Assembly: GCA_029378245.1 (NCBI GenBank)
Contig: JARKIF010000079.1
Coordinates: 88,992 to 152,991, forward strand
Origin: Roridomyces roridus
Taxonomy: Eukaryota > Basidiomycota > Agaricomycetes > Agaricales > Mycenaceae
Reading direction: 5' to 3'
Length of the DNA stretch: 64,000 bases
Below the pieces are notes generated by a model. The model searched no databases, was not told where the DNA came from, and was given only the letters and a program-made list of their open reading frames with translations. The position numbers and the translations under genes are program-made. Positions 48,301 to 57,975 of this stretch are shown piece by piece (the first letter of the stretch is position 1; every line of letters begins with the position of its first letter).

Positions 48301-49498
48301 TTCCGCCTGTCGCTCGGTCGGCGGTTAACTCCCAGTCGAGGCGAGGTTCGGAATTGGACATGATTTATGTATCGCTAGAGTAATGTACCCCACAGCATGT
48401 ATTCCAGATAGTAATATTCCACGGACCATTATGTTCATGAAGACCGGAGAACGTTCGTTGCTGAATAGAACAGGAACGGAGACCTTGTTGTACTTGGTTT
48501 GAGGCCTTTGCTCTGCACGGCAGATAATGTGAATCCGGTCTTTTTAAAAATCTCCTGCCACTAAAGCTGATTGAGTTCGCCTTGGGAGGCCTGAGGGTTC
48601 CTGAGTCCCACGCCTTTCCACGACTTGCAAGCAGGATTTGTGGGCCGTAAGTAGTATTTGTCGGTCGCTACGTAGGCAGAAATGATTCTGATTAGCCCAA
48701 CAGTTGTCCCGTTGCCAGGGGGTCTGTAAGAACGAGAAAAAATCGTCAAATCGGAAAGTTCGTAACGTTTCTGTGAGCTAGAAGCTCAAGCAAGAGTTGA
48801 TTCGAGTCATTCGACTGCGGGTCCAATTACTTGGTTGAACAATTTAGTCCTAGTGTCCTCCAGTTTTCGCACACCGGGACACCTCTGATGTCCAGGTCCA
48901 AGGTTTCTCCGTCACGGTAATCAGACCTTGCTCGTACCCAAGTATTATCAAGTGTTTCCGCGAAATCAAGAGCCCAAGCATATCACCTTCTAGCCTTGTT
49001 GTAACCATGGAGCATGTGAACTTTCGTTTGTCGGAGCCCTCGGTATGTAATAGTGTAGTTGTAGAACGCGTTTTCAATATTCAATTCGGACGCGGTAAGC
49101 AAGTGATAGTTTCGCGATGGGCGACCGACAGCTGTGATCATGAGTCACTCAGTGCGCACGGGGCGAGACGGAGCGCTCGAGCCGACGGATGCTCATTTTT
49201 GGAACGCGGCACCCAAGTAAATTGAGATGGCCACGCGGCAGGGCAGAGGTCTCGTTCATTCCTGACCGATCTTGACGACTTCAGACTCACTGCGCGGGAT
49301 TCACCTGGGGGAATATATTGTACAATAGTCGTAGGACCTGAACCAACGAACGAGGCATATTCAAGGAGAAAGAACTTGCACTGCCAGAGTACGGGTCAAA
49401 GCCGAAAGATTGCCATGACTGTGGATGGCAATTCAAAGCCGCGTGATGTCTCATAGCTGTCCATCGAATGTTGGATCTGACCGTCCTACACGCACAGA
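48301..49498. other. Intergenic, no gene seen
   Basis: No open frame with a recognisable motif on either strand. Confidence 0.5.
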
Positions 49499-49505
49499 TA
49501 TAAAT
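49499..49505 (+). promoter_or_regulatory. TATA box of zinc-cluster gene 7
   Basis: TATAAAT within GATATAAATTAG, about 45 bp before the ATG at 49550. The same element precedes gene 8 at 51602-51608, below a shared CCGTCCTAC/CTGTCCTAC word. Confidence 0.6.
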
Positions 49506-49549
49506 TAGACCACCTCGTCCGAGTCTTTCGTCCATCTACCAGCCTCACC

Positions 49550-50382
49550 ATGTCCCAGAGCTTCTACCCTCCTTCAAAAGAGTCCCAGAGACTTTTCACG
49601 TTGACAAAAAAGAGGACACTTGTGGCTTGTTCAGCGTGTCGGAAACGAAGAGTCCGGGTACGCTAGACCCCTTTCCATGGAAAATCCACTGATAAACGAG
49701 GTTTCGCGTAGTGCAATGCGATTAACGGCGACCATAATCCTTGCGAACGATGCCAGAGGCGGAACTTGCCTTGCGAATACATCTCTGTTGCGAAGGAATT
49801 TGAGAGGGCCCCTACTCCAACACCTAGCCCAAACACCGGGCGAGGCCGCAGAATCGAGCCCATTGCGACTCCGACGCTGCCGTACATCCCTCCGGCACCG
49901 TCAATTTCAACTTCGACAAGAGGCCGAGGTGGAGGCGGGGGTGGCGAATTCTACTTTGACGCTGGCTTTGAGCAAATTCAACCCACTGGGTTAATCGTGC
50001 CACAACAGGCTCAGCAGCAATTTTCTGCATACGGACAGGGCCAAAGCTTTGGATACGAGAACGATTATCCCTATGCGTCTGCGAATCGGCCATCGGAGTG
50101 GACCACACCGTACGACCAGCATCAGCAGCAATACCGGCCCCAGCCACAACACCAAACCTACCCAATGCCGAGTCCCGACTCGATGTACCTTAACGCTCAG
50201 CATCCGAACCACTCGTACACACCGCGAATGGAGACGAATATGTATTCCAGTGAGTACAACCCAAGTTGCAAACATTTGAGGTCGGCTGAGCATGGTGTTC
50301 TAGGAGTGGAGGGTGTACCTGCCGCCGTCCTGCAGGATCATGCGTTTGCGGGTATGAGACTCAGAGGGGGCCCTATTACTGA
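49550..50382 (+). CDS. Mini Zn2Cys6 regulator 7 with CxC tail
   Basis: Exons 49550-49657, 49712-50253 and 50304-50382. Exon 1 ends VACSACRKRRVR. Exon 2 starts CNAINGDHNPCERCQRRN and PCEYISVAKEF. Its middle has a glycine run (GRGGGGGG) and Gln-rich text and ends HPNHSYTPRMETNMYSSE. Intron 2 uses a GTACAA donor two codons into what would be read as YNPSC. Exon 3 gives SGGCTCRRPAGSCVCGYE and ends GPYY with the TGA at 50380. The spacing between the tail cysteine pairs is six residues rather than five. Near-duplicate of gene 8. Confidence 0.82.
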
Positions 50383-51600
50383 AAGAAATTGGGCTGTACT
50401 CGCACAGACTTGATACAGTATCTACTGCGACACCGTTGATGTATTTATTCATCCTGAACGAATTCGAATTCGAACAGGGTTTTTTCAGTTTAAATGGTTG
50501 TTCCAGGACAGGAAGCAGGGTATTTCAGGGTTTTTCACTGCTCTAAATCATCCAAAATTGCATCCGGGGATTTATTTTTCGTCCCCAATCCCGGTCCGGT
50601 TACAAGAGCGTATGAACAGTCAGTACTTCAGTACCCGAGTCTTACTGGCCGCCTGTCGTATCGATCCAATTACAGGTCTGAATATCTGCGGTAAGCGACC
50701 ACATCCACTTTTCTGAGAGAGTTTTGATCTGTGCTGAGGTTTGTGAGCAACTCGAAAAATGCAAAAATGAACCGTGGGAATGAGGATCCGAAGTATACCA
50801 TGGTCCATTCCAACCCAGACCAGCGCAAGTATACCGGATAACCTGTGTGCAGCAAAGAAAGAGCCGTCGGCCTTGAGGAACATTTTGAAGTCACTTCAAC
50901 ATACCACAGATATGGCAGGTATAGTGTAGCAAAACTGTTTTTCAACACACCCTGTGGTTTTTTGAGAAGAAATGACACAACTCAGGGCAATTTACCAACA
51001 AAAGTGAATGACTTGACACGGCTCAACAAAAACAACACAACCTAAAAAGTGAATGAAATAGTGAACACATCCTTCGTTTTCTTGACACCAACGGCACAAC
51101 CAGGGGGTAGCAACGGCACTTAGGCCCCTTGGTATTAGTTGAATAGAAAGTTTGATGCAGTTTGCCGGACTGATTGCCGATGGCTTCCTCGTTGATGCCG
51201 TCGGGGCCCCATGGCTACATGACATTCTGGGGGTGAATTGTCAACGCTTTCTGAACTCTGTTGATTCCCGCTTGACCCTCAGAAGGTGTGGGCAACATCT
51301 AATTGGCTGCCGTCAGAATAGATGGAAATGTGCCTTGATTACATCCATCAGTTACAGGTAGCATCAGCGTCGAAAATAGAATCAAATATTCACAGCACTC
51401 TTCTCCAGTTCTGATGCCACAGCAATAATTTCTACGCCACTCGCTCCCTGCGTCGGCCACGTGGTGTACACGCATCTCCACAGCTTCTAATTATGCCCCG
51501 TGATACAGCCGTGTTCCACCGATGCCTGCTGCATAGCGCCGCTCTAAAGACTGACCGCAGTGATGTTGGGTCTCCCGCGTTGACTGTCCTACGTGCAGAT
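50383..51600. other. Intergenic, no gene seen
   Basis: A stretch near 50930-51110 is rich in CACAAC/ACACAACC words, and AAAACAACACAACC is visible at about 51030. No gene recognised. Confidence 0.4.
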
Positions 51601-51601
51601 A

Positions 51602-51608
51602 TATAAAT
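51602..51608 (+). promoter_or_regulatory. TATA box of zinc-cluster gene 8
   Basis: TATAAAT within ATATATAAATTAG, about 40 bp before the ATG at 51646. Confidence 0.6.
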
Positions 51609-51645
51609 TAGTCCATGTCGTCTTTCGTCTACCTACCAGCTGGCC

Positions 51646-52531
51646 ATGTCCCACAGCCTCCAACCTCCCCCAGAAGAGTACGATAAACCTTTCGTATTAG
51701 CAAGAAAGAGGGCACTCATGGCTTGTCTTGGGTGTCGGAAACGCAGAATCCGGGTATGCCAACCCCCTCTACCTACAAAAATCCAGTGGTTTACCGCCTC
51801 GTACAGTGCAACGCAATTAACGGCTACGACAATCCCTGCGAACGATGCCAGAGACGGAACCTGCCCTGCGAATATATCTCCGTTGCGGAGGAATCTCAGA
51901 GGATTGCCTCAGAGTCGAGTCCCACTCTCACGCCCGACTCAAATAACGCGCGAGTCCGCGAATTTGATCGCATTGCGACTCCGACACGGCCGCACATTCC
52001 TCCGACGTCGTCCAGTTCTTCAACAAGAGGCCGAAGCCGAGGCCAAGGCGGGGGGTCTTCGCATGCCGGCGACTCTTACTTCGACCCTGGCTTCCACAAC
52101 ATGCTTTACACTGGTGCCGACGGTGGATTTGAGCAGGCTCATCCCGGTCGACCAACCATACCACAACAGCAGCAGTTTTCTGCCCACGGACACGGACAAG
52201 CCTTTGGCTACGGGAATGAATATGGTTATGCGTGTGCGTATCCGCAGCAGCCGTGGACTACGCCGTACAGCCAGCCTCAGCAATTCCAGCCCCAACAGCA
52301 ACAGCACAACCAACCCTACCCCATCCCCACCTCCGACTCGATGTATCTGGACGCTCAGCATCCCAATCACTCGTACACACTTCGAATGGAGACAAACATG
52401 TATTTCAGTGAGTACAACACATGTTCCAATCATTTGAGGCTGGCTGAGCATGGCATTCTAGAAGTGGAGGGTGTAACTGCCGGCATCCTGAAGGATCGTG
52501 TGTGTGCGGCTATGAGAGGGGGCTCTACTGA
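51646..52531 (+). CDS. Mini Zn2Cys6 regulator 8 with CxC tail
   Basis: Exons 51646-51753, 51807-52411 and 52462-52531 (about 260 aa). Exon 1 has KPFVLARKRALMACLGCRK, nearly identical to gene 3. Exon 2 starts CNAINGYDNPCERCQRRN and PCEYISVAEESQ, then a disordered Ser/Gly/Gln middle ending HPNHSYTLRMETNMYFSE. Exon 3 (donor GTACAA, acceptor ATTCTAG) reads SGGCNCRHPEGSCVCGYE and ends RGLY. Reading through instead gives about 70 residues without similarity to anything here. Best-preserved member of the Gln-rich subgroup. Nuclear DNA-binding role inferred from the cluster. Confidence 0.84.
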
Positions 52532-53589
52532 AAAAATCGGGTTGTACTCAAACGGACTTGATTTCAAGTCGTTGATGTATTTCTTCAGCCTGCACGAATT
52601 CGAACACGATGCATGATGTTTCAGTTTACAGTGTCGTACCACTGCCACTGTCAGGAGGCCGAGCGGGGTGTTTTGGCCGGCAAGAAGGATATTGCAGGCT
52701 ACGCGTTAGAGCAACGCGGCACGATATCATGTCTGTGGCGTTCCCGTATCGCTTTCGGTGCCATGGATGCCACATTTATGTTTCTCAGAGTGATGTCTCT
52801 GTTCGCAAATAGTTGCTTCATTTTGTCCCTCATCAGTGAATACCCGGGTCCCAGCAGACGCCGTGGCATGTCGGAGATCCGATTACGGGGCTGAGTTTGT
52901 CGTCATCTTTAACTGTCAATGACCATGGGGGCGTGTCCGGCGTGCCGAACCTGCTTGTATCATCGAGCATTCTGTGACACAAAAGAAGATGTGAAAATCA
53001 ACCGTGGGAAGCACGACCGCGTCCCAGACGAAGTGTATACACATGTACATAAAATGATAGGTACTTATATCAAGGTACTTACCCCAAACTCCACGGATTC
53101 TGAGGTTACGAGACTGTTGGTGTGATCCATTCACGCCGCAACATACTAATGACTTCTCTGGCAATCCGCCGATCTTCCCGCTCCGACCATCGCCTTCTCT
53201 GAATCCTGATAATCCTGAGCTACCGGGATTTCTGTGTGCGGAGCCCGTAAATAGGTCCTGTGGTCATGCACACGGGCGGCCCATTTGACCCGTTTTGCTT
53301 TAAAAGGGCTGTTCACTTTGTGGACGGTTGGTACGTATCCGAGCAAGAGCTCTGGATAGGGTCGGGCTCCTTTTTTTCCCCGATCGGTCACACTTCCAAG
53401 CGGTGAGAAGGCGTAGGCTTGGCCCGGTTTGAAATTTGAAGGTCTAGCAGTGTGTTTCAAAGCCCGCCTCAATCCCATCCCGACATGTTTCGCGTTGGTG
53501 GTGCAAGACAGAGGCAAATAGGTGGGATGGCGACTTAGATGCCGCAGGATGGAAGCAGGAGTAATCGAAATACCGCAAAAAGGAGCACG
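52532..53589. other. Intergenic, no gene seen
   Basis: No motif-bearing frame. The long minus-strand frame at 53146-53685 is an accidental frame that runs through the tRNA. Confidence 0.5.
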
Positions 53590-53674
53590 TGACCACCGCA
53601 GGGGTCGAACCTGCAATCTCCTGATAACAAACAAATGGTCGTAGTCAGACGCGATGCCATTTCGCCAGGCGGCC
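53590..53674 (-). tRNA. tRNA-Arg(ACG), intron-containing, copy 3
   Basis: The mature part appears identical to the copies at 14681 and 24061; the 13-nt intron differs (CCATTTGTTTGTT). A TTTTT run follows within 10 bp on the minus strand. A decayed PPAY gene begins about 500 bp away. Confidence 0.92.
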
Positions 53675-54518
53675 GGCTGTGACATATGTTCACCATGTCA
53701 TCATCAGTTCCGCCAGACATCGGGCAAGCTCTGTGGGATTGTAACTCCCTTTTTTGCCCCTCTACTGTGGGGCTACGGGGTTCGTGAATAAGAAGTCGTA
53801 GACGCAGAGAATCTGAGCTTGAAGATTTTGTCGTAAGTGTTGAGAGTCGATAAAATCTACGTTGTTAATTTTACCTACTGACTACGAAATATACTGTTCA
53901 CGGGTGGGCAGTGCACCACCCTACTTACCGCTGCGCCGCAGTGTTGAATTGCGGGCGCAGTTGGTGCGCAGCACGGAAGTGCTGTGGAAATGGTGATCGC
54001 CGGAGTGCCGAAGGTGATCCTTACATCTACTTTCAGCACTTTCCGAAATCCGATGACCTGTCAGTCACAAACCCACTTGTCTGAGTTTCAATGCGGGATT
54101 GCATCAAACTCTCTTGGAGCACGCACGATTTCAGATTTTAGTGCGGGCGAATCATGAATCCGAGTCAAAACACCTGATTAATCGTCCTGGCCGAATGACA
54201 AGCCCCAAATAAGAGTCTCAGCCTGTCTGCGATCCTCTGATTCACAGAGCCGCCACAACGATTCTATGTCAGAACTCACTGAGCTTGTCCACCGCGTCAT
54301 GGAGTTGAAATACGGTACAATGATCCAGACCACATTATGTATACGAGCCTGATACTGGGTCTCATAGGCCGGTGGCACAGTTCCAACGACCAATCTTTCC
54401 AGGTTCCGCAGTCGTGCTTCCACGTCAACCGTGACAGTTGTTGGAAAGCCTGGTTGATCTGTATACTGCTCCATTGCCGCTTGCGGGGTCGGTGGACTCG
54501 GACTCGGACTGCGGCCTG

Positions 54519-55072
54519 GGGCGAGCTAGGGCTGCAATCATTTCCGTTTGCAAACATTTGCAAACGGTTTCAACCGTTTTCATTTCCATTTAATTTGTGG
54601 GTCAGTGCAAACGGTAAACAGATGTTAAACAAACGGTTTAAATGGTTACCTACCAGCTTCTACCAGGCGGCATTTTTGACGTGGACTGGCGACTCCGCTG
54701 TCAGTGATTCCCGGTTCCTCGGATGTCAAATGGGTACCCCGTCAACCGGCCACCCTCGGCAAGGTGTCTGATCATTTCTGATCCCGCTGATTGACACGGC
54801 TGAATGCCAGGTGACATCCGGCAAGGGTCTGGCATGTAATCCAAGAGCCCTGAACAGTCCCCCAGGCTTGAACAACAACCAGATGGTGACCATACACTAA
54901 CCTGAGGACTCAACACCCATAGGTAGGTCCTTGTTGTGGGCTGGTTTTACATGCCACTCCAGATACCATTTGAAAACAGTTTTAAACAGTTTACAAACGT
55001 TTACGTACCGTTTCCGTTTGATTTGCCCAGATCTGCAAACGGAAACGATATGGTTTCAGCCTTAGGGCGAGC
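54519..55072. mobile_element. hAT-type MITE inside PPAY copy 4
   Basis: Element 54527-55064 (538 bp). The ends start TAGGGCTG (left) and TAAGGCTG (right), continuing into shared TTTCCGTTTGCA text. The 8-bp direct repeat GGGCGAGC flanks it (54519-54526 and 55065-55072). The interior is dense in AAACGG/CCGTTT words. No coding capacity. Different family from the MITE at 30153. Confidence 0.85.
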
Positions 55073-55239
55073 ACGCTTCCCTCAGGCTCTGCGCGAGAGC
55101 AACCGAAACGGTTGGATGGTTGGCAGATGCATGAGCGACTGCGGCTCGTCCTGGGTCTCGAGGTATAATATTGCTCCAGAACGGTGCTTGCGGCCCCGGA
55201 ATAAAATGAACACCAGCGAGATCAAGAGCGCCAATACAG

Positions 55240-55755
55240 TAGACGGGTTGTGCAAAGCCGTATGGAGCCGCGCACGGCTTTTTGGCATTGTGCAAAGCCG
55301 TGCGGGCAAAATGGCAGTTTTTCTTCGGTTTATTGCCGGATCTCGGTACGTCATTGGCATGCTCAATTTAGGTCAAGCCAACTCCACACGGCTCCAAGGT
55401 GAATTTTGACAGAATGTCGTCAATTCGGCTCCTTTTCAAGCCGCGTTTCGGAACTACTGTACTATTCAAATCACTTCGAATGTCACGCGTCACACCCGAT
55501 TTCTGGAAACCCCGCCAATGATTTTTTCTCAATTTATCGGATTTTTGGAGAATTGTCGGAAAATTAAAAAGTCACGTGCATTTTCGAAGTGATTTGAATA
55601 GTACAGTATCTGGGCAAGGTGAGCATCATAGGTACGAGTCGGCATCAGCAACAGTCCTGGGGTCCATTTACAGCCCGGAAAATACAGGGGAAAAATAGCC
55701 GTACGGCTTTGCACAATGCACGAAAAAGCCGTATGGCTTTTGCACAACCTGTTTA
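55240..55755. mobile_element. TA-flanked MITE with subterminal GCAAAGCC repeats
   Basis: Element about 55242-55753. Inverted ends share GGTTGTGCAAA and a second inner inverted repeat CATTGTGCAAAGCCGT. The flanking TA dinucleotides (55240-55241, 55754-55755) suggest a Tc1/mariner-type target. It interrupts the membrane-helix exon of PPAY copy 4 and itself contains another MITE at 55457-55606. Confidence 0.7.
55455..55608. mobile_element. Nested 150-bp MITE with TA target duplication
   Basis: Element 55457-55606. Perfect 24-bp inverted ends beginning CTGTACTATTCAAATC, flanked by TA on both sides, as in Stowaway/mariner-type MITEs. The interior is AT-rich. It lies entirely inside the larger MITE at 55242-55753, so it arrived later. 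Confidence 0.85.
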
Positions 55756-56284
55756 GTGATAGCCCCACGACAGAGCCGACGATCACGCCCGGATTACTGT
55801 GGCTGCGTGGAGCAGGGGAGGGGCCGCTAATGAGGCAGAAAGTTTAGAGTATTGACTAGGATTTCGGCAAAGAAATCATCGGTGGCGTTGCGTGGGACGT
55901 CTGTTATGAATAGAAGTTGAATAAAGCAACCGCACGTTCCTCGCGAGGATGGTCCCATTAGCGCAGGCAAAGAGGGACCGGACATGCATGCGGCTTCAGC
56001 GCAGCTGTAAGTAAGTACTACTGAGTTTCGAGGTGTGATCCGGTGGGCAAGGGCGGAAGTTCCAGCGTACATAGAGAGCTTCATCACTGGGTAACCATAG
56101 ACGAAGGGAGTGGTGGCCCTGGTGGTTGGGAGGAAGCAAAATGGGCGGTGATTCATTGATCGTGATGCCAGGCACGCATTGATGATTGATCGGACGATAG
56201 TTGGCCGAAGCGGGACGACTTACATGTAAGTACATTGTCCAACCCAATCCCAACCTCAAATTCTTAGAAAGAAAAAGAACAGTA

Positions 56285-57040
56285 TCAACTGTACGCGGGC
56301 GGAAATGTAGCAGCGAATTCCTCTAAATGTCGCAGCCTCTCCTCCACCCCGGGGGCCGTCGATCCAGCTCAGTTTCGATGGTGATGGTGGCCGTCCCGGA
56401 GTGGTCGCATCCGACATTGGTGGCAGCTGAAACGGGTGCACCATTCCATGCACACTCCGAGTTAGCGTTCCTCCCTCGGTGTCCGATGCCATTTTTCGTC
56501 GGCGCAGGAGGACCAAGCCCACTGTAGCAAACAGTGCGATTCCGCCAATGGCGCCGACCACGGCACCGGCGATCGTCCTGGTCTTATCTTTTGTAGGTGT
56601 AGCGTTGGACTCGCGCTCCGAGAAGGCGGCTCAGACTGAGAAGGAACTGGGGCGGATGGAATGTTGGTCCTGTGGACGATGGGCATGAGTCGACTCACAG
56701 CGCTGAATGCGAGACGCACGATGAGGATGTCGCACTGGCATCCCGGTCCACCGTAACTCCTGCGCATAGTCGAACAACGCGCTCGACCCCTCTCCTATAC
56801 TGTTCCCCTCCATCGACCAGGTCACGGAATGTGACATGCTCGCATCGAGGTTCGTAAAACAAGGCATTGTAGACGTAGTCAGACCCAGAGTAAAAATGGA
56901 AGCTGCTGATGAATGAATCGCTGAGCTGGAAACTGATGTTGGCCGGACTGTGGATGTCGATGCCGTAGATGTACACCGCGGAGCCTGTATAACAACTGAG
57001 ATGAAATCACAAGGGAGGTGGGCTGCACATATCCGGAGGA
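56285..57040 (-). pseudogene. PPAY membrane protein, copy 5, broken
   Basis: Ectodomain pieces VYIYGIDIHSPANISFQLSD, SFHFYSGSDYVYNALF, then in another frame TNLDASMSHSVTWSMEG and ALFDYAQ, then in a third VTVDRDASATSS. The membrane helix VGAIGGIALFATVGLVLLRRR and a tail HGMVHPFQLPPMS are followed by a one-base change in the CCCCCGGGG run (about 56345-56353) before VEERLRHLEEFAATFPPAYS. The TGA is at 56285. The signal peptide and first ectodomain third are absent. At least three frame breaks. Confidence 0.6.
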
Positions 57041-57597
57041 GACAATCACAAAAGATCCCTTCGCCCTGGATGGGCAGATGACTGCGGGCCTGATAGCGTG
57101 GCAACTTGCAGATGGTCCTTGGGGATCGTCAAATCTTGGATGTAAGTGGTACGCAGAGCTCGAGATTCAGACCCAACGGCAACGATAGAGAAGGCAGTCC
57201 GAAGTCGCGATAAAGTCAACCAGAGGCAAGTTTCCGTCCCGGATCTTGGGAACGAATAGAAAGGAAACCAATCGTGCTACGCCCCAGTTGGACAGTGGCA
57301 GTCTGGCAGATGGTGGCAAAAGGCAAGTGTGATCTGATATTCCCACGCGCGATCGCTTGATCTTGACCAGAGTCACCACGACGAAAGACGAACTTCAGTC
57401 GGACGAAGGTCGTGGTGATGTGCATCGGTACTTTGCCGGATTATTCTCTTCTACGTATACATCTCTCTAACTTTCCATGATATCCGTCCCTCCGTTTGCG
57501 GCGAAGCCGGTTTGAAGACAGTGCAGCTTTACTGGCACATCTCGTTGAACCCAAGATAATAGTTATCCCCAAAAGAAGAAACACAAGAAACACAATA

Positions 57598-57975
57598 TCA
57601 ACTGTACGCAGGCGGAAATGTAGCAGCGAATTGCTCCAAACTGCGTAACCGCTCTTCCAGCGCTGGATGGCCCGTTGTTCCAGAGCCTTCGGATGGAGAC
57701 ACAGACGCAGGCGATGGTGTCTGAGCCGTCGTCGTCGACCCGGGTGAAGACACCAAAAGGTCAGCCTTCAATTTTGTTGGTGGTGTGGACCCATCCCGTG
57801 GCAACTGAAATGGTTCAAGGATTTCAGGGAAATCCCCTCCTCGGTATTATTGAGTTTGGCGCACCGGCGACGGCGCAGGAGTATACAGCCCACCGCGACG
57901 GCAAAAAGGGCGATTCCGCCGAGAGCGCCCACGACGGCGCCCACCATCGTCCTGCCGATAGCTTTTTGATGCGCC
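57598..57975 (-). pseudogene. PPAY membrane protein, copy 6, helix and tail only
   Basis: The helix MVGAVVGALGGIALFAVAVG with CILLRRRR is followed by NNTEEG. One G missing from the GGGG near 57837 separates it from LEPFQLPRDGSTPPTKLKAD and the tail ALEERLRSLEQFAATFPPAY(S), with the TGA at 57598. No ectodomain of the family was found upstream. The tail is nearly identical to that of copy 5, so the two are recent relatives in tandem. Confidence 0.6.

Larger units (their letters stand above)
49470..50480. repeat. Duplication C, left copy
   Basis: Zinc-cluster gene 7 with its flanks matches 51570-52615 (gene 8) in the same orientation. Shared flanks include the TATAAATTAG promoter and the downstream GTTGATGTATTT...GAATTCGAA. 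Confidence 0.7.
51570..52615. repeat. Duplication C, right copy
   Basis: Right copy of the block at 49470-50480; carries gene 8. Confidence 0.7.
54178..55800 (-). pseudogene. PPAY membrane protein, copy 4, split by MITEs
   Basis: Read on the minus strand: the start of a membrane helix NPGVIVGSVVGLSL (about 55755-55800), then a MITE (55242-55753), the rest of the helix VLALLISLVFILF with RGRKHRS (about 55190-55240), then the cytoplasmic LPTIQPFRL. A second MITE (54527-55064) follows, and finally the tail DVEARLRNLERLVVGTVPPAYE (PPAY at 54364-54375). There are in-frame stops and frame changes besides the insertions. Upstream text at 55827-56156 (CAEAACMSGPS) may be a different ectodomain, but this is not established. 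Confidence 0.65.

Noticed and set aside
52370..52616. Extension of zinc-cluster gene 8 through the TETNMYFSEYNTC reading to 52616.
   Set aside because: This reads through the last intron. The spliced form restores the cysteine tail shared by seven paralogues.
53146..53685. A 179-codon minus-strand open frame containing AAWRNGIASDYDHLFVIRR.
   Set aside because: This peptide is the translation of the tRNA-Arg gene. The same text appears at the other two tRNA loci in any frame that crosses them.
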